From assembly GCF_009828855.1 (NCBI RefSeq), contig NZ_WUAG01000002.1, forward strand, positions 1,178,001 to 1,242,000: a stretch of DNA of 64,000 bases, in the 5' to 3' direction. The notes below the pieces were generated by a model. The model ran no database searches. It had not been told where the DNA came from and worked only from the letters and a program-made list of their open reading frames with translations. The stretch is from Psychromonas sp. L1A2. GTDB lineage: Bacteria > Pseudomonadota > Gammaproteobacteria > Enterobacterales > Psychromonadaceae. The translations under genes were made by a program, and so were the position numbers. Each line of letters opens with the position of its first letter. The stretch's first letter is position 1. This document shows, one piece after another, positions 56,289 through 64,000 of the stretch.

Positions 56289-57926
56289 ATGAAAATCAAT
56301 TATCTTAAAAAAATCACTTGTTTAAATAAACTCTCTTTAAATATTAATACGCTTGTCATTTTACTTGCCATTTATTTTTCTGTCGTCTTTAACCAACCTA
56401 TTATCCAGAAGGTATACGCCTTATCTGACTATGATTTTCCTTTATATTTAATAAGCTACATTTTACTGTTCGCTGCTTTTCTGGTTATCTTCAGTCTATT
56501 AGCTTGGCCTTATTTATTTAAAATAATTTTTATTCCATTGGTTATTTCATCTGCTATCGCATTTTATGCAAGTAGTAAATATAACGTAATATTTGATTAC
56601 ACCATGGTTGAAAATATTTTTGAAACGAACAGTGGAGAGAGTATTTCTTATTTGAATATCAGCTCTGTTATTTGGTTTATTGTGCTCGGCCTATTACCTT
56701 CTTTATTGTTATTAAAAGTAAAAGTCACTTACAACGACAGTCTATTAAAAATGCTATTTATGAAAGCAGTATTGTTGTGTAGCGGTATATTAATTATCTT
56801 ATTAATTGCGATGTTTTATTATAAAGATTATGCCTCTATTGGACGTAATAATGCTTACTTAAATAAAATGATAAACCCAGCTCATGTTTACAATACTTAC
56901 AAGTATATTAAGAAAAGCTATTTCAATAAAGCAGTGCCATATTTACCACTAGGGCAAGATGCGATAATAACACCAGCCGATAATCACAAACCAACATTGA
57001 TGGTTTTTGTTGTTGGTGAGACAGCGCGCTCACAAAATATTACTTATAATGGCTACCAGCGGAATACCAATCCTTACACAGAAAATATGGGGTTGATTTC
57101 ATTTAAGCATGTTCAAACCTGTGGCACAGCTACCGCGGTATCGTTACCTTGTTTATTCTCAAATATGAGTCGTACAAGTTACAACAAACAAAAAGCGAAC
57201 AATCAAGATAACCTGTTAGATATACTCAGCCATGCAGGAGTAGAAGTACATTGGATAGATAACGATGGTGGCGACAAGCAAGTAGCAAAAAATCTTGATA
57301 AAATAGACATAAACAAAAGTGAAAATAGCGACTTATGCAATAAACATAGCTGTTATGATCAAGTATTATTGCGTCAACTCCCTCGTTTAATAGCGAAACA
57401 ACCTAATAAAGATAAGCTGTTTGCATTGCATTTAATTGGAAGCCATGGTCCTACTTATTACCAACGCTACCCAAAAGACAAAACCTTGTTTAAACCCGCT
57501 TGTGAACGAAGTGATATTGAAAATTGTAGCGACCAAGAAATCGTTAATGTTTATGATAATACCATCGCATATACTGACTATGTGTTAGCTGGAACGATTA
57601 CATTACTTAAACAGTACCAAGAACAATATAACGTGGCACTTTTTTACTTATCTGATCACGGTGAATCATTAGGTGAAAATGGTTTATATCTACACGGTAC
57701 GCCTTATGTAGTTGCTCCTTACGAACAAACACATGTACCTTGGTTTATGTGGGCAAATGATGCTTACTTTACAAGTAAAGCGCTTGATAAATCATGTTTA
57801 CAGCAAAAAGCAGCAAATGATTTCGTATCGCATGATAATTTATTTCATACCTTATTGGGCTTTTACGGTGTCAACACAACACAGAAAAATAAAGACTTAG
57901 ATATTACCTTCTCTTGTAAGGCATAA
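56289..57926 (+). CDS. eptA: Phosphoethanolamine transferase (lipid A)
   Basis: The 545-residue protein has about five N-terminal membrane helices, then a periplasmic sulfatase-fold domain with the catalytic Thr in VVGETARSQNITYNGYQRNT, and later the metal site in LSDHGESLGENGLYLHG. It transfers phosphoethanolamine to lipid A and related cell-surface glycolipids, reducing binding of cationic peptides such as polymyxin. A two-component system follows 140 bases on; EptA genes are often paired with PmrAB-like regulators. Confidence 0.9.
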   Translation: MKINYLKKITCLNKLSLNINTLVILLAIYFSVVFNQPIIQKVYALSDYDFPLYLISYILLFAAFLVIFSLLAWPYLFKIIFIPLVISSAIAFYASSKYNVIFDYTMVENIFETNSGESISYLNISSVIWFIVLGLLPSLLLLKVKVTYNDSLLKMLFMKAVLLCSGILIILLIAMFYYKDYASIGRNNAYLNKMINPAHVYNTYKYIKKSYFNKAVPYLPLGQDAIITPADNHKPTLMVFVVGETARSQNITYNGYQRNTNPYTENMGLISFKHVQTCGTATAVSLPCLFSNMSRTSYNKQKANNQDNLLDILSHAGVEVHWIDNDGGDKQVAKNLDKIDINKSENSDLCNKHSCYDQVLLRQLPRLIAKQPNKDKLFALHLIGSHGPTYYQRYPKDKTLFKPACERSDIENCSDQEIVNVYDNTIAYTDYVLAGTITLLKQYQEQYNVALFYLSDHGESLGENGLYLHGTPYVVAPYEQTHVPWFMWANDAYFTSKALDKSCLQQKAANDFVSHDNLFHTLLGFYGVNTTQKNKDLDITFSCKA

Positions 57927-58065
57927 ATTGTAAAACATAAGTTATAGAGCATAGATTAGAAAAGGTAATTTAATAAGTAGTAGTTAATAAGTAGTGGTTA
58001 ATAAGTAATAGTTACTAGGCATTCGATAATACTATCGTTACGAATACCAATAATAGAGATAATAA

Positions 58066-58740
58066 ATGAAAATTTTAGTCGTTGAAGACTCCCAGCATTT
58101 ACGTCGAAGTTTAATCGTCGGGCTAAGTAATTTAGGCTTCACTGTCGAAGCAACTGGGGATGGTAGTGAGGGGCTAAACCTTGCACTTTATAACCAGTTT
58201 GACCTGATTATTTTAGATCTCATGTTACCTAATATTGATGGTATGACGCTTTTAAAAACAATTCGCCAAGCCAATATACACAGTAAAGTCATTATTCTTT
58301 CAGCTCGAGTTACTGTAGATGACAGAGTAAATGGTTTATTAGCAGGCGCTGATGATTACTTGGTTAAGCCTTTCTCTTTTGATGAATTACATGCACGTAT
58401 CATGAGTATTCAAAAAAGAGGCGAAATATCTCACTTTAACAATGTCATCAAACAGGATGACTTTGTACTGGATACTCAACAAAAAAGCTTTGCTTACCAA
58501 AATCATCTCATTGACCTCACTAAACATGAATTCAAAATTATTGAAGTTATTTTCAGCGCTAAAGGTAACGTAGTTAGTACCAGTAAAATAAGTGAATCTG
58601 TAGTTGGTCACTTTGACGAACTATCTAAAAATAGTATTGAAGCACACCTTTCATCCGTCAGAAGAAAAGCTAAACAAGTAGGTGGTATATTACCTATTAA
58701 AAATAGACGTGGTTTTGGTTATTTAGTTGAGCAATCGTAA
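58066..58740 (+). CDS. OmpR-family response regulator
   Basis: The 224-residue protein has a receiver domain (KILVVEDSQHLRRSLIVGLS, phospho-acceptor D51 in LILDLMLPN, Lys in YLVKPFS) and a C-terminal winged helix (LTKHEFKIIEVIFSAKGNVV, NSIEAHLSSVRRKAKQVGGI). The class matches PmrA/QseB/TctD. It overlaps the kinase gene by one base. Targets are either eptA upstream or tctCBA downstream; both arrangements exist in other genera. Confidence 0.88.
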   Translation: MKILVVEDSQHLRRSLIVGLSNLGFTVEATGDGSEGLNLALYNQFDLIILDLMLPNIDGMTLLKTIRQANIHSKVIILSARVTVDDRVNGLLAGADDYLVKPFSFDELHARIMSIQKRGEISHFNNVIKQDDFVLDTQQKSFAYQNHLIDLTKHEFKIIEVIFSAKGNVVSTSKISESVVGHFDELSKNSIEAHLSSVRRKAKQVGGILPIKNRRGFGYLVEQS

Positions 58741-60176
58741 TGAAATCGATTAAAAAAGATATCGTTCGCGCCATTACCATCATTCCTGCGATCATAATTT
58801 TCACTATCTTTATAGCGATCGATATTATTTTAGATGGGTGGGTTAATGAAAAGTTTGATGAATCACTAGTCACTAAATCAAATTATTTAAAAACATTAAT
58901 AGAAGTTCACCCTCAAGGTGTAGAGTTTGATTTTTCAGATGAATTTATGCCAGAGTTTGTCGATGCAAATAAAATACAATACTTTCAACTATGGGTCGAT
59001 AACAAACCCTTCGAGCGTTCTAAATCTTTAGCTGAATACCCAGAAGAACAACTTGCCAAACAAGATCTCACTATTAATACTTTTAAAATCATTAATGTTG
59101 AATTACCTGATGGGCGTACAGGTCGTTCTATCATGAGCTACTTTCATCCACAAGTACCAAGTCGACTAAGGGGTGAAGTTGCCCCTTTCCAACATACCGC
59201 TTTCTTCACCGTCACCGTATCCGATGAAGATTTGTCTTGGGCATTGCTTGCTCTTGATATTGTATTCTGGCTAGTTTTTATTACCTTTATTATTGGTATG
59301 CGTTATCTTGTTATTTCTCAAATAGATAAAGGTTTAAAGCCACTTCTATTGCTCAATGACGAGATAGCCCACTTGAAAGTGGATAAATCAACCTCGTCTC
59401 TTAGAAAGCTAACCGATGAACATATCGAGATAGCACCAATACGAGCAGAGTTATTACGCTTTATTGAACTATCTCAGCAAACGCTACAAGAAGAGCAACG
59501 CTTATCGGCTGATATTGCACATGAACTTAAAACGCCAATTGCAGAGATCATTAGTCTCAGTGAATTACATATTCAATACCCTAATGATCATCGAATCGCA
59601 GACAGTTATTCTGAGGATATGTTGTCTATTGCACAACGTATGAAACACATAGTAAATAACCTGATGATGTTAAATCAAAGTGACGAATATTTGTTAAAGC
59701 GACAAAACGAAAATGTAGTATTAAGCGAAGAAATAAATGAAGTCCTTTCATTTATTCAAAGTAACCAAACCAATGCTTACGAAAGAATAAATATCAAAAA
59801 CACATTGTTAGGAACAACTGTTAATTTAGATATCGTTAGCTTTAATATTATTATGACTAACTTAATAAATAATGCGATTTTTCATAGCCCTGAGCAGTCA
59901 GAGATTAATTTAGAGGTTGCCAAAACAAACCAAGGAACAATTTATATAATACTACAAAATAGGTTAACCAATTCAATATCAGAAGCGCAGTTAAATAAAA
60001 TATTTAAACCACTTTATCAAGTAGATTCATCACGAACTAAGAATGATCATTATGGATTAGGACTCGCTATCGTTGAAAAACTGTGTTCAATTAACAGCTA
60101 CGAAATTAAAGCAATGCTTCCTACACCTGACATTATAGAATTTAGACTCACACTTAACAAAATTGAACTCAGTTAA
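58740..60176 (+). CDS. Sensor histidine kinase of the eptA/tct region
   Basis: The 478-residue protein has two membrane segments (about 10-33 and 168-190) enclosing a periplasmic sensor (KIQYFQLWVDNKPFERSKSL, resembling the TctE-type 2CSK_N domain), then HisKA with H in SADIAHELKTPIAEI, N-box NLINNAIFHSP and G-box YGLGLAIVEKL. The G1 box lacks the usual D-x-G-x-G (it reads QNRLTNSI), seen in some kinases. It pairs with the upstream OmpR-type regulator. The signal may be a metal, cationic peptide or tricarboxylate. Confidence 0.85.
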   Translation: MKSIKKDIVRAITIIPAIIIFTIFIAIDIILDGWVNEKFDESLVTKSNYLKTLIEVHPQGVEFDFSDEFMPEFVDANKIQYFQLWVDNKPFERSKSLAEYPEEQLAKQDLTINTFKIINVELPDGRTGRSIMSYFHPQVPSRLRGEVAPFQHTAFFTVTVSDEDLSWALLALDIVFWLVFITFIIGMRYLVISQIDKGLKPLLLLNDEIAHLKVDKSTSSLRKLTDEHIEIAPIRAELLRFIELSQQTLQEEQRLSADIAHELKTPIAEIISLSELHIQYPNDHRIADSYSEDMLSIAQRMKHIVNNLMMLNQSDEYLLKRQNENVVLSEEINEVLSFIQSNQTNAYERINIKNTLLGTTVNLDIVSFNIIMTNLINNAIFHSPEQSEINLEVAKTNQGTIYIILQNRLTNSISEAQLNKIFKPLYQVDSSRTKNDHYGLGLAIVEKLCSINSYEIKAMLPTPDIIEFRLTLNKIELS

Positions 60177-60616
60177 ACGAAGCTAACGATAACTTTCTCT
60201 TGAAATTTGGTTTACCAATTATCATTTTTTAATGAAAATACATTATTCTGTCGCTTTAAAAGCAATATTTGTTTAAAAAAAACACAAAAATAAAAGTATA
60301 AAATAAGACTATTTGTGATTTATTTTGAAAAATAATGTGTGAAATAGTGAAAAAAAACCAATTACACGATCAAGCACACATTTTATCCCCTGCTTTCGTG
60401 ACCTATGTAATGCTAATAAATTTTTTCTTCCTTTACTCTTTCCTTAATAAAGTTTTAACAACATAAAAACTTTAAAGTAACAATTTAAGCTTTATCAATA
60501 ATATTTTTATTCAAATTAAAAGTGCATTTTCAAAAAACTTGAGATGGCTCGGAATGATAGACAGATAAAGCTAAATATAAGCAATTAATTTTTAGCCCTT
60601 AAAAAGGAATGTAACG
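60177..60616. other. Gene-free region upstream of tctC
   Basis: A 440-base AT-rich region with A/T runs. It contains TGTGATTTATTTTGAAAA near 60314, a weak half-match to a CRP site, but no clear promoter, terminator or operator. Confidence 0.5.
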
Positions 60617-61543
60617 ATGAAAAAACTATTTAAAACTGCATTAATTAGCGCAGGCTTACTTATGTCAGCAAGCTCTTTTGCAGCTGATTACCCTTCAAAA
60701 AACATACGTTTAATCGTGCCATTCGGTGCAGGTGGTGGTACAGATGCAGTAGGTCGTACATTAGCTAATAGCGCTAAAGATATTCTAGGCACAAGTATTT
60801 CAGTAATGAATAGAACAGGTGGTGCAGGTGCAGTAGGAATGAGTTTTGGTGCTCGTCAACGTGCTGACGGTTATACCCTTACTGTTGTAACACGTGAAAT
60901 TGCTTCGTTACCACAAATGGGATTAATGCAAAATACTGCAGACGACTTCAAACTAATTCGCATGGTTAACTTAGATCCAGCAGTTATTTTAGTGCCTGCA
61001 GATAGCCCATTTAACACAGTTAATGATTTAGTAGCAGAAGCTAAAAAAATGCCAGGAAAAGTAAAATTCGCTTCAACGGCAGCGCCAAACTTTTACTTAA
61101 TGGCATTAGAGCAAGACCAAGACATCAAACTTAATGCTGTGCCATACAACGGCTCTTCAGAAGCGATTCCTTCAGTATTAGGTCATCACACACAAGTAAC
61201 AATGGTAACGCCTGGTGAAGCAATTGCTCAATTACGTTCAGGTCAACTTAAAGCATTAGGTGTTATGTCAGAAGAGCGTATTTCTTACATTCCAGATGTA
61301 CCAACATTAAAAGAACAAGGTCTTAATGTTACAACGGGTACATGGCGTGGCATTGGCGCACCTAAAGATACGCCTGATGAAATCATTGAAATCTTAGGTA
61401 ATGCATTTGACCAAGCAATGGCTTCAGCTGAATTTAAAGAGTTTATGTCTAAAGGGGCAATGACTATTCACCCTCTTAAAGCGCAAGAGTTCACTGACTT
61501 TGTAAAACAAGATACTGAATTACTTAGCAAGTTTATTAAATAA
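60617..61543 (+). CDS. tctC: TctC-type tricarboxylate-binding protein
   Basis: The 308-residue protein has a Sec signal (KKLFKTALISAGLLMSASSF, cleavage after AFA). The mature protein starts DYPSKNIRLIVPFGAGGGTD, the glycine-rich signature of the TTT family (PF03401). It binds a carboxylate such as citrate in the periplasm for TctAB. A strong AAAAAGGAATGTAACG precedes ATG. A terminator-like hairpin follows before tctB. Confidence 0.9.
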   Translation: MKKLFKTALISAGLLMSASSFAADYPSKNIRLIVPFGAGGGTDAVGRTLANSAKDILGTSISVMNRTGGAGAVGMSFGARQRADGYTLTVVTREIASLPQMGLMQNTADDFKLIRMVNLDPAVILVPADSPFNTVNDLVAEAKKMPGKVKFASTAAPNFYLMALEQDQDIKLNAVPYNGSSEAIPSVLGHHTQVTMVTPGEAIAQLRSGQLKALGVMSEERISYIPDVPTLKEQGLNVTTGTWRGIGAPKDTPDEIIEILGNAFDQAMASAEFKEFMSKGAMTIHPLKAQEFTDFVKQDTELLSKFIK

Positions 61544-61570
61544 GCTTTATTAGTTAAACCGTATCAATCG

Positions 61571-61597
61571 AAGCCAAGGCATTTACCTTGGCTTTTA
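61571..61597 (+). terminator. Intra-operon hairpin between tctC and tctB
   Basis: AAGCCAAGG and CCTTGGCTTTT make a stem of nine pairs with a short T-run, 28 bases after the tctC stop. Partial termination here would give more binding protein than transporter. Confidence 0.78.
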
Positions 61598-61643
61598 CCG
61601 TTTCATATTACTTAACAAATTTGTGTTTATTAGAGAGTTTATT

Positions 61644-62099
61644 ATGCTCAATCGCAACATTTTCTTCCCAAGCCTAGTGATATTTTTGAGCCTCGTTTTT
61701 TTAGTGCTCATTTCGCAATTCGAAGAGCCTAGGTATCAAGATGCACCTGTAGGTGCTGGTTTCTTTCCAGCAGTAATTGCTATTATTCAAATAATAATAT
61801 GTAGCGTTTTAATCATTCAATATAAGAAAAAACAAAAACCACCAACACCACAAAAAGAAATAACACTGATTTCAAGCCACTCCATCTTTGGTTTCACTTT
61901 TTTAATTGGTTATGCCGTGTTGATTACGCTTGTTGGTTACTTACCTGCAAGTCTAATTGGTTTCACTTATTACCTTCTCTTTTATCGTATTAAAAAACCA
62001 CTTTATTACGTCACTGCGTGGGTATTTGTATTTGCTATTTATTTTCTTTTTAGTGAAGTTTTTATTATTTCACTACCGGAAGGTCTACTCTTTTTCTAG
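61644..62099 (+). CDS. tctB: TctB small membrane subunit
   Basis: About 151 residues from ATG 61644, with AGAGAG upstream; a GTG at 61623 is possible. It has four hydrophobic segments (about 10-28, 44-62, 84-104 and the C-terminus) and DAPVGAGFFPAVIAIIQIII, which fits the family. It is the small subunit of the tripartite tricarboxylate transporter with TctA. Confidence 0.82.
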   Translation: MLNRNIFFPSLVIFLSLVFLVLISQFEEPRYQDAPVGAGFFPAVIAIIQIIICSVLIIQYKKKQKPPTPQKEITLISSHSIFGFTFLIGYAVLITLVGYLPASLIGFTYYLLFYRIKKPLYYVTAWVFVFAIYFLFSEVFIISLPEGLLFF

Positions 62100-62108
62100 G
62101 TTATTATT

Positions 62109-63602
62109 ATGATGGAATATTTATTTAATGGGTTTGCAGATGCTTTTAGTCTAGCTGTTTTCCCAGTATTAGTTTTTGGTGTATTAGGTGGCGTTATATT
62201 AGGTGCGTTACCTGGTTTAACGGCAACCATGGGCGTAGCAATATTATTGCCTTTCACTTTTGGAATGGCCCCTACGCCGGCACTTGTTATGTTAATTGGG
62301 GTTTATATTGGTGGTATTTACGGTGGTTCAATCGCCGCTATTTTATTAAAAACACCAGGTACCCCTGCTTCGGCAGCAACGGTACTTGATGGTCATACAA
62401 TGGCTATCAAAGGTCTTGCGGCAAAAGCGTTGAGTATCGCTGCCGTGGCATCATTTATTGGTGGTTTAATTAGTACCATTGTATTAATTGCTATTGCACC
62501 CATATTGGCAGATTTTGCACTGCGATTTAATGCACCTGAATACTTTGCACTTGCACTGTTTGGCTTAACTATTATTGCGAGCGTTTCAGCTAAAAATATC
62601 ATGAAAGGTCTACTCGCAGGGACTATCGGCTTATTAGTGTCTATGGTTGGCTTAGACCCTATCAGTAGTGTACCTCGCTTTACCTTTGGTATATTAGATC
62701 TTTATAGTGGGATTAATATTATCCCTGTATTAATCGGTTTATTTGCCATTTCAGAAGGTTTAAATCAATTAGAAAAGCTATCTAGTGATAAACAAGACAT
62801 TCCTCCTAAGTTTGATTATAAACTATTGAGTTTTTCAGATTTTAAGAAGATTTTACCTACAACGATCAAGAGTGGTCTTATCGGTACCTCAATTGGTTCA
62901 GTGCCTGGCGCTGGGGCTGATATTTCAGCTTTTGCTTGTTACAACGAAGCAAAGCGTGTTGCTAAAAATCCAGAAGAATTTGGTAATGGTTCAATGCATG
63001 GTTTAGCAGCCGCGGAATCAGGCAACAATGGAGTAACCGGTGGTTCATTAGTACCTTTATTAACATTAGGTGTACCGGGTGATGCGGTTTCAGCAGTATT
63101 GTTAGGGGCTTTAATTGTTCAAGGTTTAACACCGGGTCCATTATTGTTTACTCAAAATCCTGAAATTGTTTATGGTATTTTTAGCTCGATGATTGTAGCA
63201 AATATAGTCATGCTAATTATTGGATTTCTAGGTATCAGATTCTTCTGCCGTATTATAGAAGTACCAAAAATAATTATGATCCCTATTATCATCTTCCTAT
63301 CTGTTATTGGTGCTTACGCAATTAATAACTCTATGTTTGATGTAGGTATTGCGATTACATTTGGCTTATTAGGCTTTATATTAAATAAACTAGATATCCC
63401 ATCGTCACCTATTTTATTAGCGATAATATTAGGCCCAATGGCAGAAACAAACTTAAGAAAATCCTTGATCTTGTATGAAGGTAGTTGGTCGTTCTTGTAT
63501 GATCGTCCAATTGCACTAGCCTTTATTCTATTCGCTGTTTTCTCTGTTTATTCAACTATTAAACTGAAAAAGAAAGAGCGTTTAGCAGAAGAGAAAAAAT
63601 AA
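62109..63602 (+). CDS. tctA: TctA large membrane subunit
   Basis: The 497-residue protein has about eleven hydrophobic segments and the repeats GVLGGVILGALPGLTATMGV and GTSIGSVPGAGADISAFACY, the TctA signatures, plus GVTGGSLVPLLTLGVPGDAV. It follows tctB after nine bases and is the permease of the transporter. The substrate may be citrate or another carboxylate; the adjacent two-component system may regulate it. Confidence 0.92.
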   Translation: MMEYLFNGFADAFSLAVFPVLVFGVLGGVILGALPGLTATMGVAILLPFTFGMAPTPALVMLIGVYIGGIYGGSIAAILLKTPGTPASAATVLDGHTMAIKGLAAKALSIAAVASFIGGLISTIVLIAIAPILADFALRFNAPEYFALALFGLTIIASVSAKNIMKGLLAGTIGLLVSMVGLDPISSVPRFTFGILDLYSGINIIPVLIGLFAISEGLNQLEKLSSDKQDIPPKFDYKLLSFSDFKKILPTTIKSGLIGTSIGSVPGAGADISAFACYNEAKRVAKNPEEFGNGSMHGLAAAESGNNGVTGGSLVPLLTLGVPGDAVSAVLLGALIVQGLTPGPLLFTQNPEIVYGIFSSMIVANIVMLIIGFLGIRFFCRIIEVPKIIMIPIIIFLSVIGAYAINNSMFDVGIAITFGLLGFILNKLDIPSSPILLAIILGPMAETNLRKSLILYEGSWSFLYDRPIALAFILFAVFSVYSTIKLKKKERLAEEKK

Positions 63603-63632
63603 TTTTATTATGAGAGGTTTATATTTAGAAAT

Positions 63633-63681
63633 AAAGAAAAGTAGCAAATGACATCATATGTATTTGCTACTTTTCTTTTAA
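63633..63681. terminator. Bidirectional terminator after tctA
   Basis: AAGAAAAGTAGCAAAT and ATTTGCTACTTTTCTT form a long stem with an A-run and a T-run on the outside. It separates tctA from the leftward gene at the window end. Confidence 0.88.
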
Positions 63682-63706
63682 TCATTCATCGCAATGCGCT
63701 CATTAA

Positions 63707-64000
63707 TTATTTGGTATTTACAATTAATGCATAACGACCATCTTGGTGAGTAAATCCCCAAACTGTATTATTATTGTAGTTATAGCCCCATATGTAAGTT
63801 GCACAACTATCAGCAACATCACTCGGCACACTTCCCGTTCCAGAACCATACATTACACTGAAATCATCTGAGTAAGCCGTAGCAGTGAAACAACTATCAT
63901 CAAGGAACTCTTCCCAATCACCACTGGTTTCATTATATCGACCGATAGTTAATGTTGATAACTCAGCACCTTCAGGAGCAGTCATTGCAAGAGTGATTGC
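63707..64000 (-). CDS. C-terminal part of an unknown, probably exported protein (partial)
   Basis: The frame is open to the right edge, so only the last 97 residues are seen (from AITLAMTAPEGAELSTLTI). It is rich in Tyr, Asn, Ser and Thr, with aromatic strands such as TYIWGYNYNNNTVWGFTHQD and a final YALIVNTK, suggesting a beta-rich extracellular or surface domain with two or three cysteines. I do not recognise the family. Confidence 0.6.
   Translation of the reverse strand, partial: AITLAMTAPEGAELSTLTIGRYNETSGDWEEFLDDSCFTATAYSDDFSVMYGSGTGSVPSDVADSCATYIWGYNYNNNTVWGFTHQDGRYALIVNTK

Noticed and set aside
60310-60330. CRP site upstream of tctC
   Set aside because: Only one half (TGTGA) fits the consensus; the other half does not.
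1-64000. tRNA, rRNA, riboswitch or prophage genes
   Set aside because: I saw no cloverleaf with a T-arm GTTCRA-type core, no rRNA-like sequence, no glycine riboswitch before ald and no phage structural or integrase gene; a covariance-model scan would be needed to exclude small RNAs.

Overview
The window looks like chromosomal DNA of a marine gammaproteobacterium. Base composition is AT-rich, start sites mostly carry AAGGA-type ribosome binding sites, and KduD, YddG, EptA, UspE, HdfR-like and AcuR/AcuI homologues all read as gammaproteobacterial. Psychromonas or a relative in the Alteromonadales is my best guess; the genus is inference, and there is no rRNA or tRNA gene to fix it. Gene content (taurine, acrylate from DMSP, possible opines, arsenic, copper) would suit life on or near marine animals and algae.

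Layout. 1-3.4 kb: a sensor kinase fused to a transporter-like membrane domain (5' end outside the window) and its LuxR-type response regulator. 3.4-8.3 kb: a mosaic island. Long AT-rich repeats, two inverted on the left and three direct on the right, surround three unknown genes. Each of these genes is followed by an attC-like palindromic repeat, so the block looks like an integron cassette array without an integrase. One cassette protein carries a HEPN-like R-x4-H motif and another a ParB-like motif. A tyrosine phosphatase gene lies between right-hand repeat copies. 8.5-10.6 kb: a PAS-GGDEF-EAL protein. 10.8-12.6 kb: acuR-acuI with a duplicated TetR-type operator. 13.2-15.2 kb: an ArsR regulator fused to a catalytically dead ArsC/LMW-phosphatase domain, then ACR3.

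15.3-26.3 kb is a taurine block: alanine dehydrogenase, an Lrp-type regulator, a YdfG-like SDR, taurine-pyruvate aminotransferase, a TauE/SafE exporter, TauABC and a TauR/MocR regulator. Taurine is imported and transaminated with pyruvate to sulfoacetaldehyde and alanine, and Ald returns the alanine to pyruvate. No xsc gene is present. 26.4-32 kb adds a catabolic cluster (APC permease, DadA-like flavoenzyme, RidA-like protein, ornithine-cyclodeaminase-like protein) with a divergent AraC regulator; amine or opine breakdown is a plausible role. 32-37 kb holds YddG-like and LysE-like exporters, a 5'-truncated ygjV next to a MITE-like element, kduD and a uspE-like gene.

37.4-43.6 kb is an ion and osmotic group: CorA, a CNNM/DUF21 protein, two MscS channels and MgtE. 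43.7-47.2 kb has an HdfR-like LysR gene divergent from a rimK / aspartoacylase-like / rimB-type protease operon, followed by a diguanylate cyclase. 48.3-55.6 kb is a copper/silver CusCBA efflux operon. Its leader gene encodes a Cys/Met-rich protein and is preceded by a MerR-type promoter with a 19-bp spacer, next to A-tracts repeated every 10 bp. 55.8-60.2 kb: a YrhK-like protein, EptA and an OmpR/kinase pair. 60.6-63.6 kb: a tctCBA tricarboxylate transporter. A protein cut by the window edge ends the sequence. No CRISPR array, prophage or transposase gene was seen.
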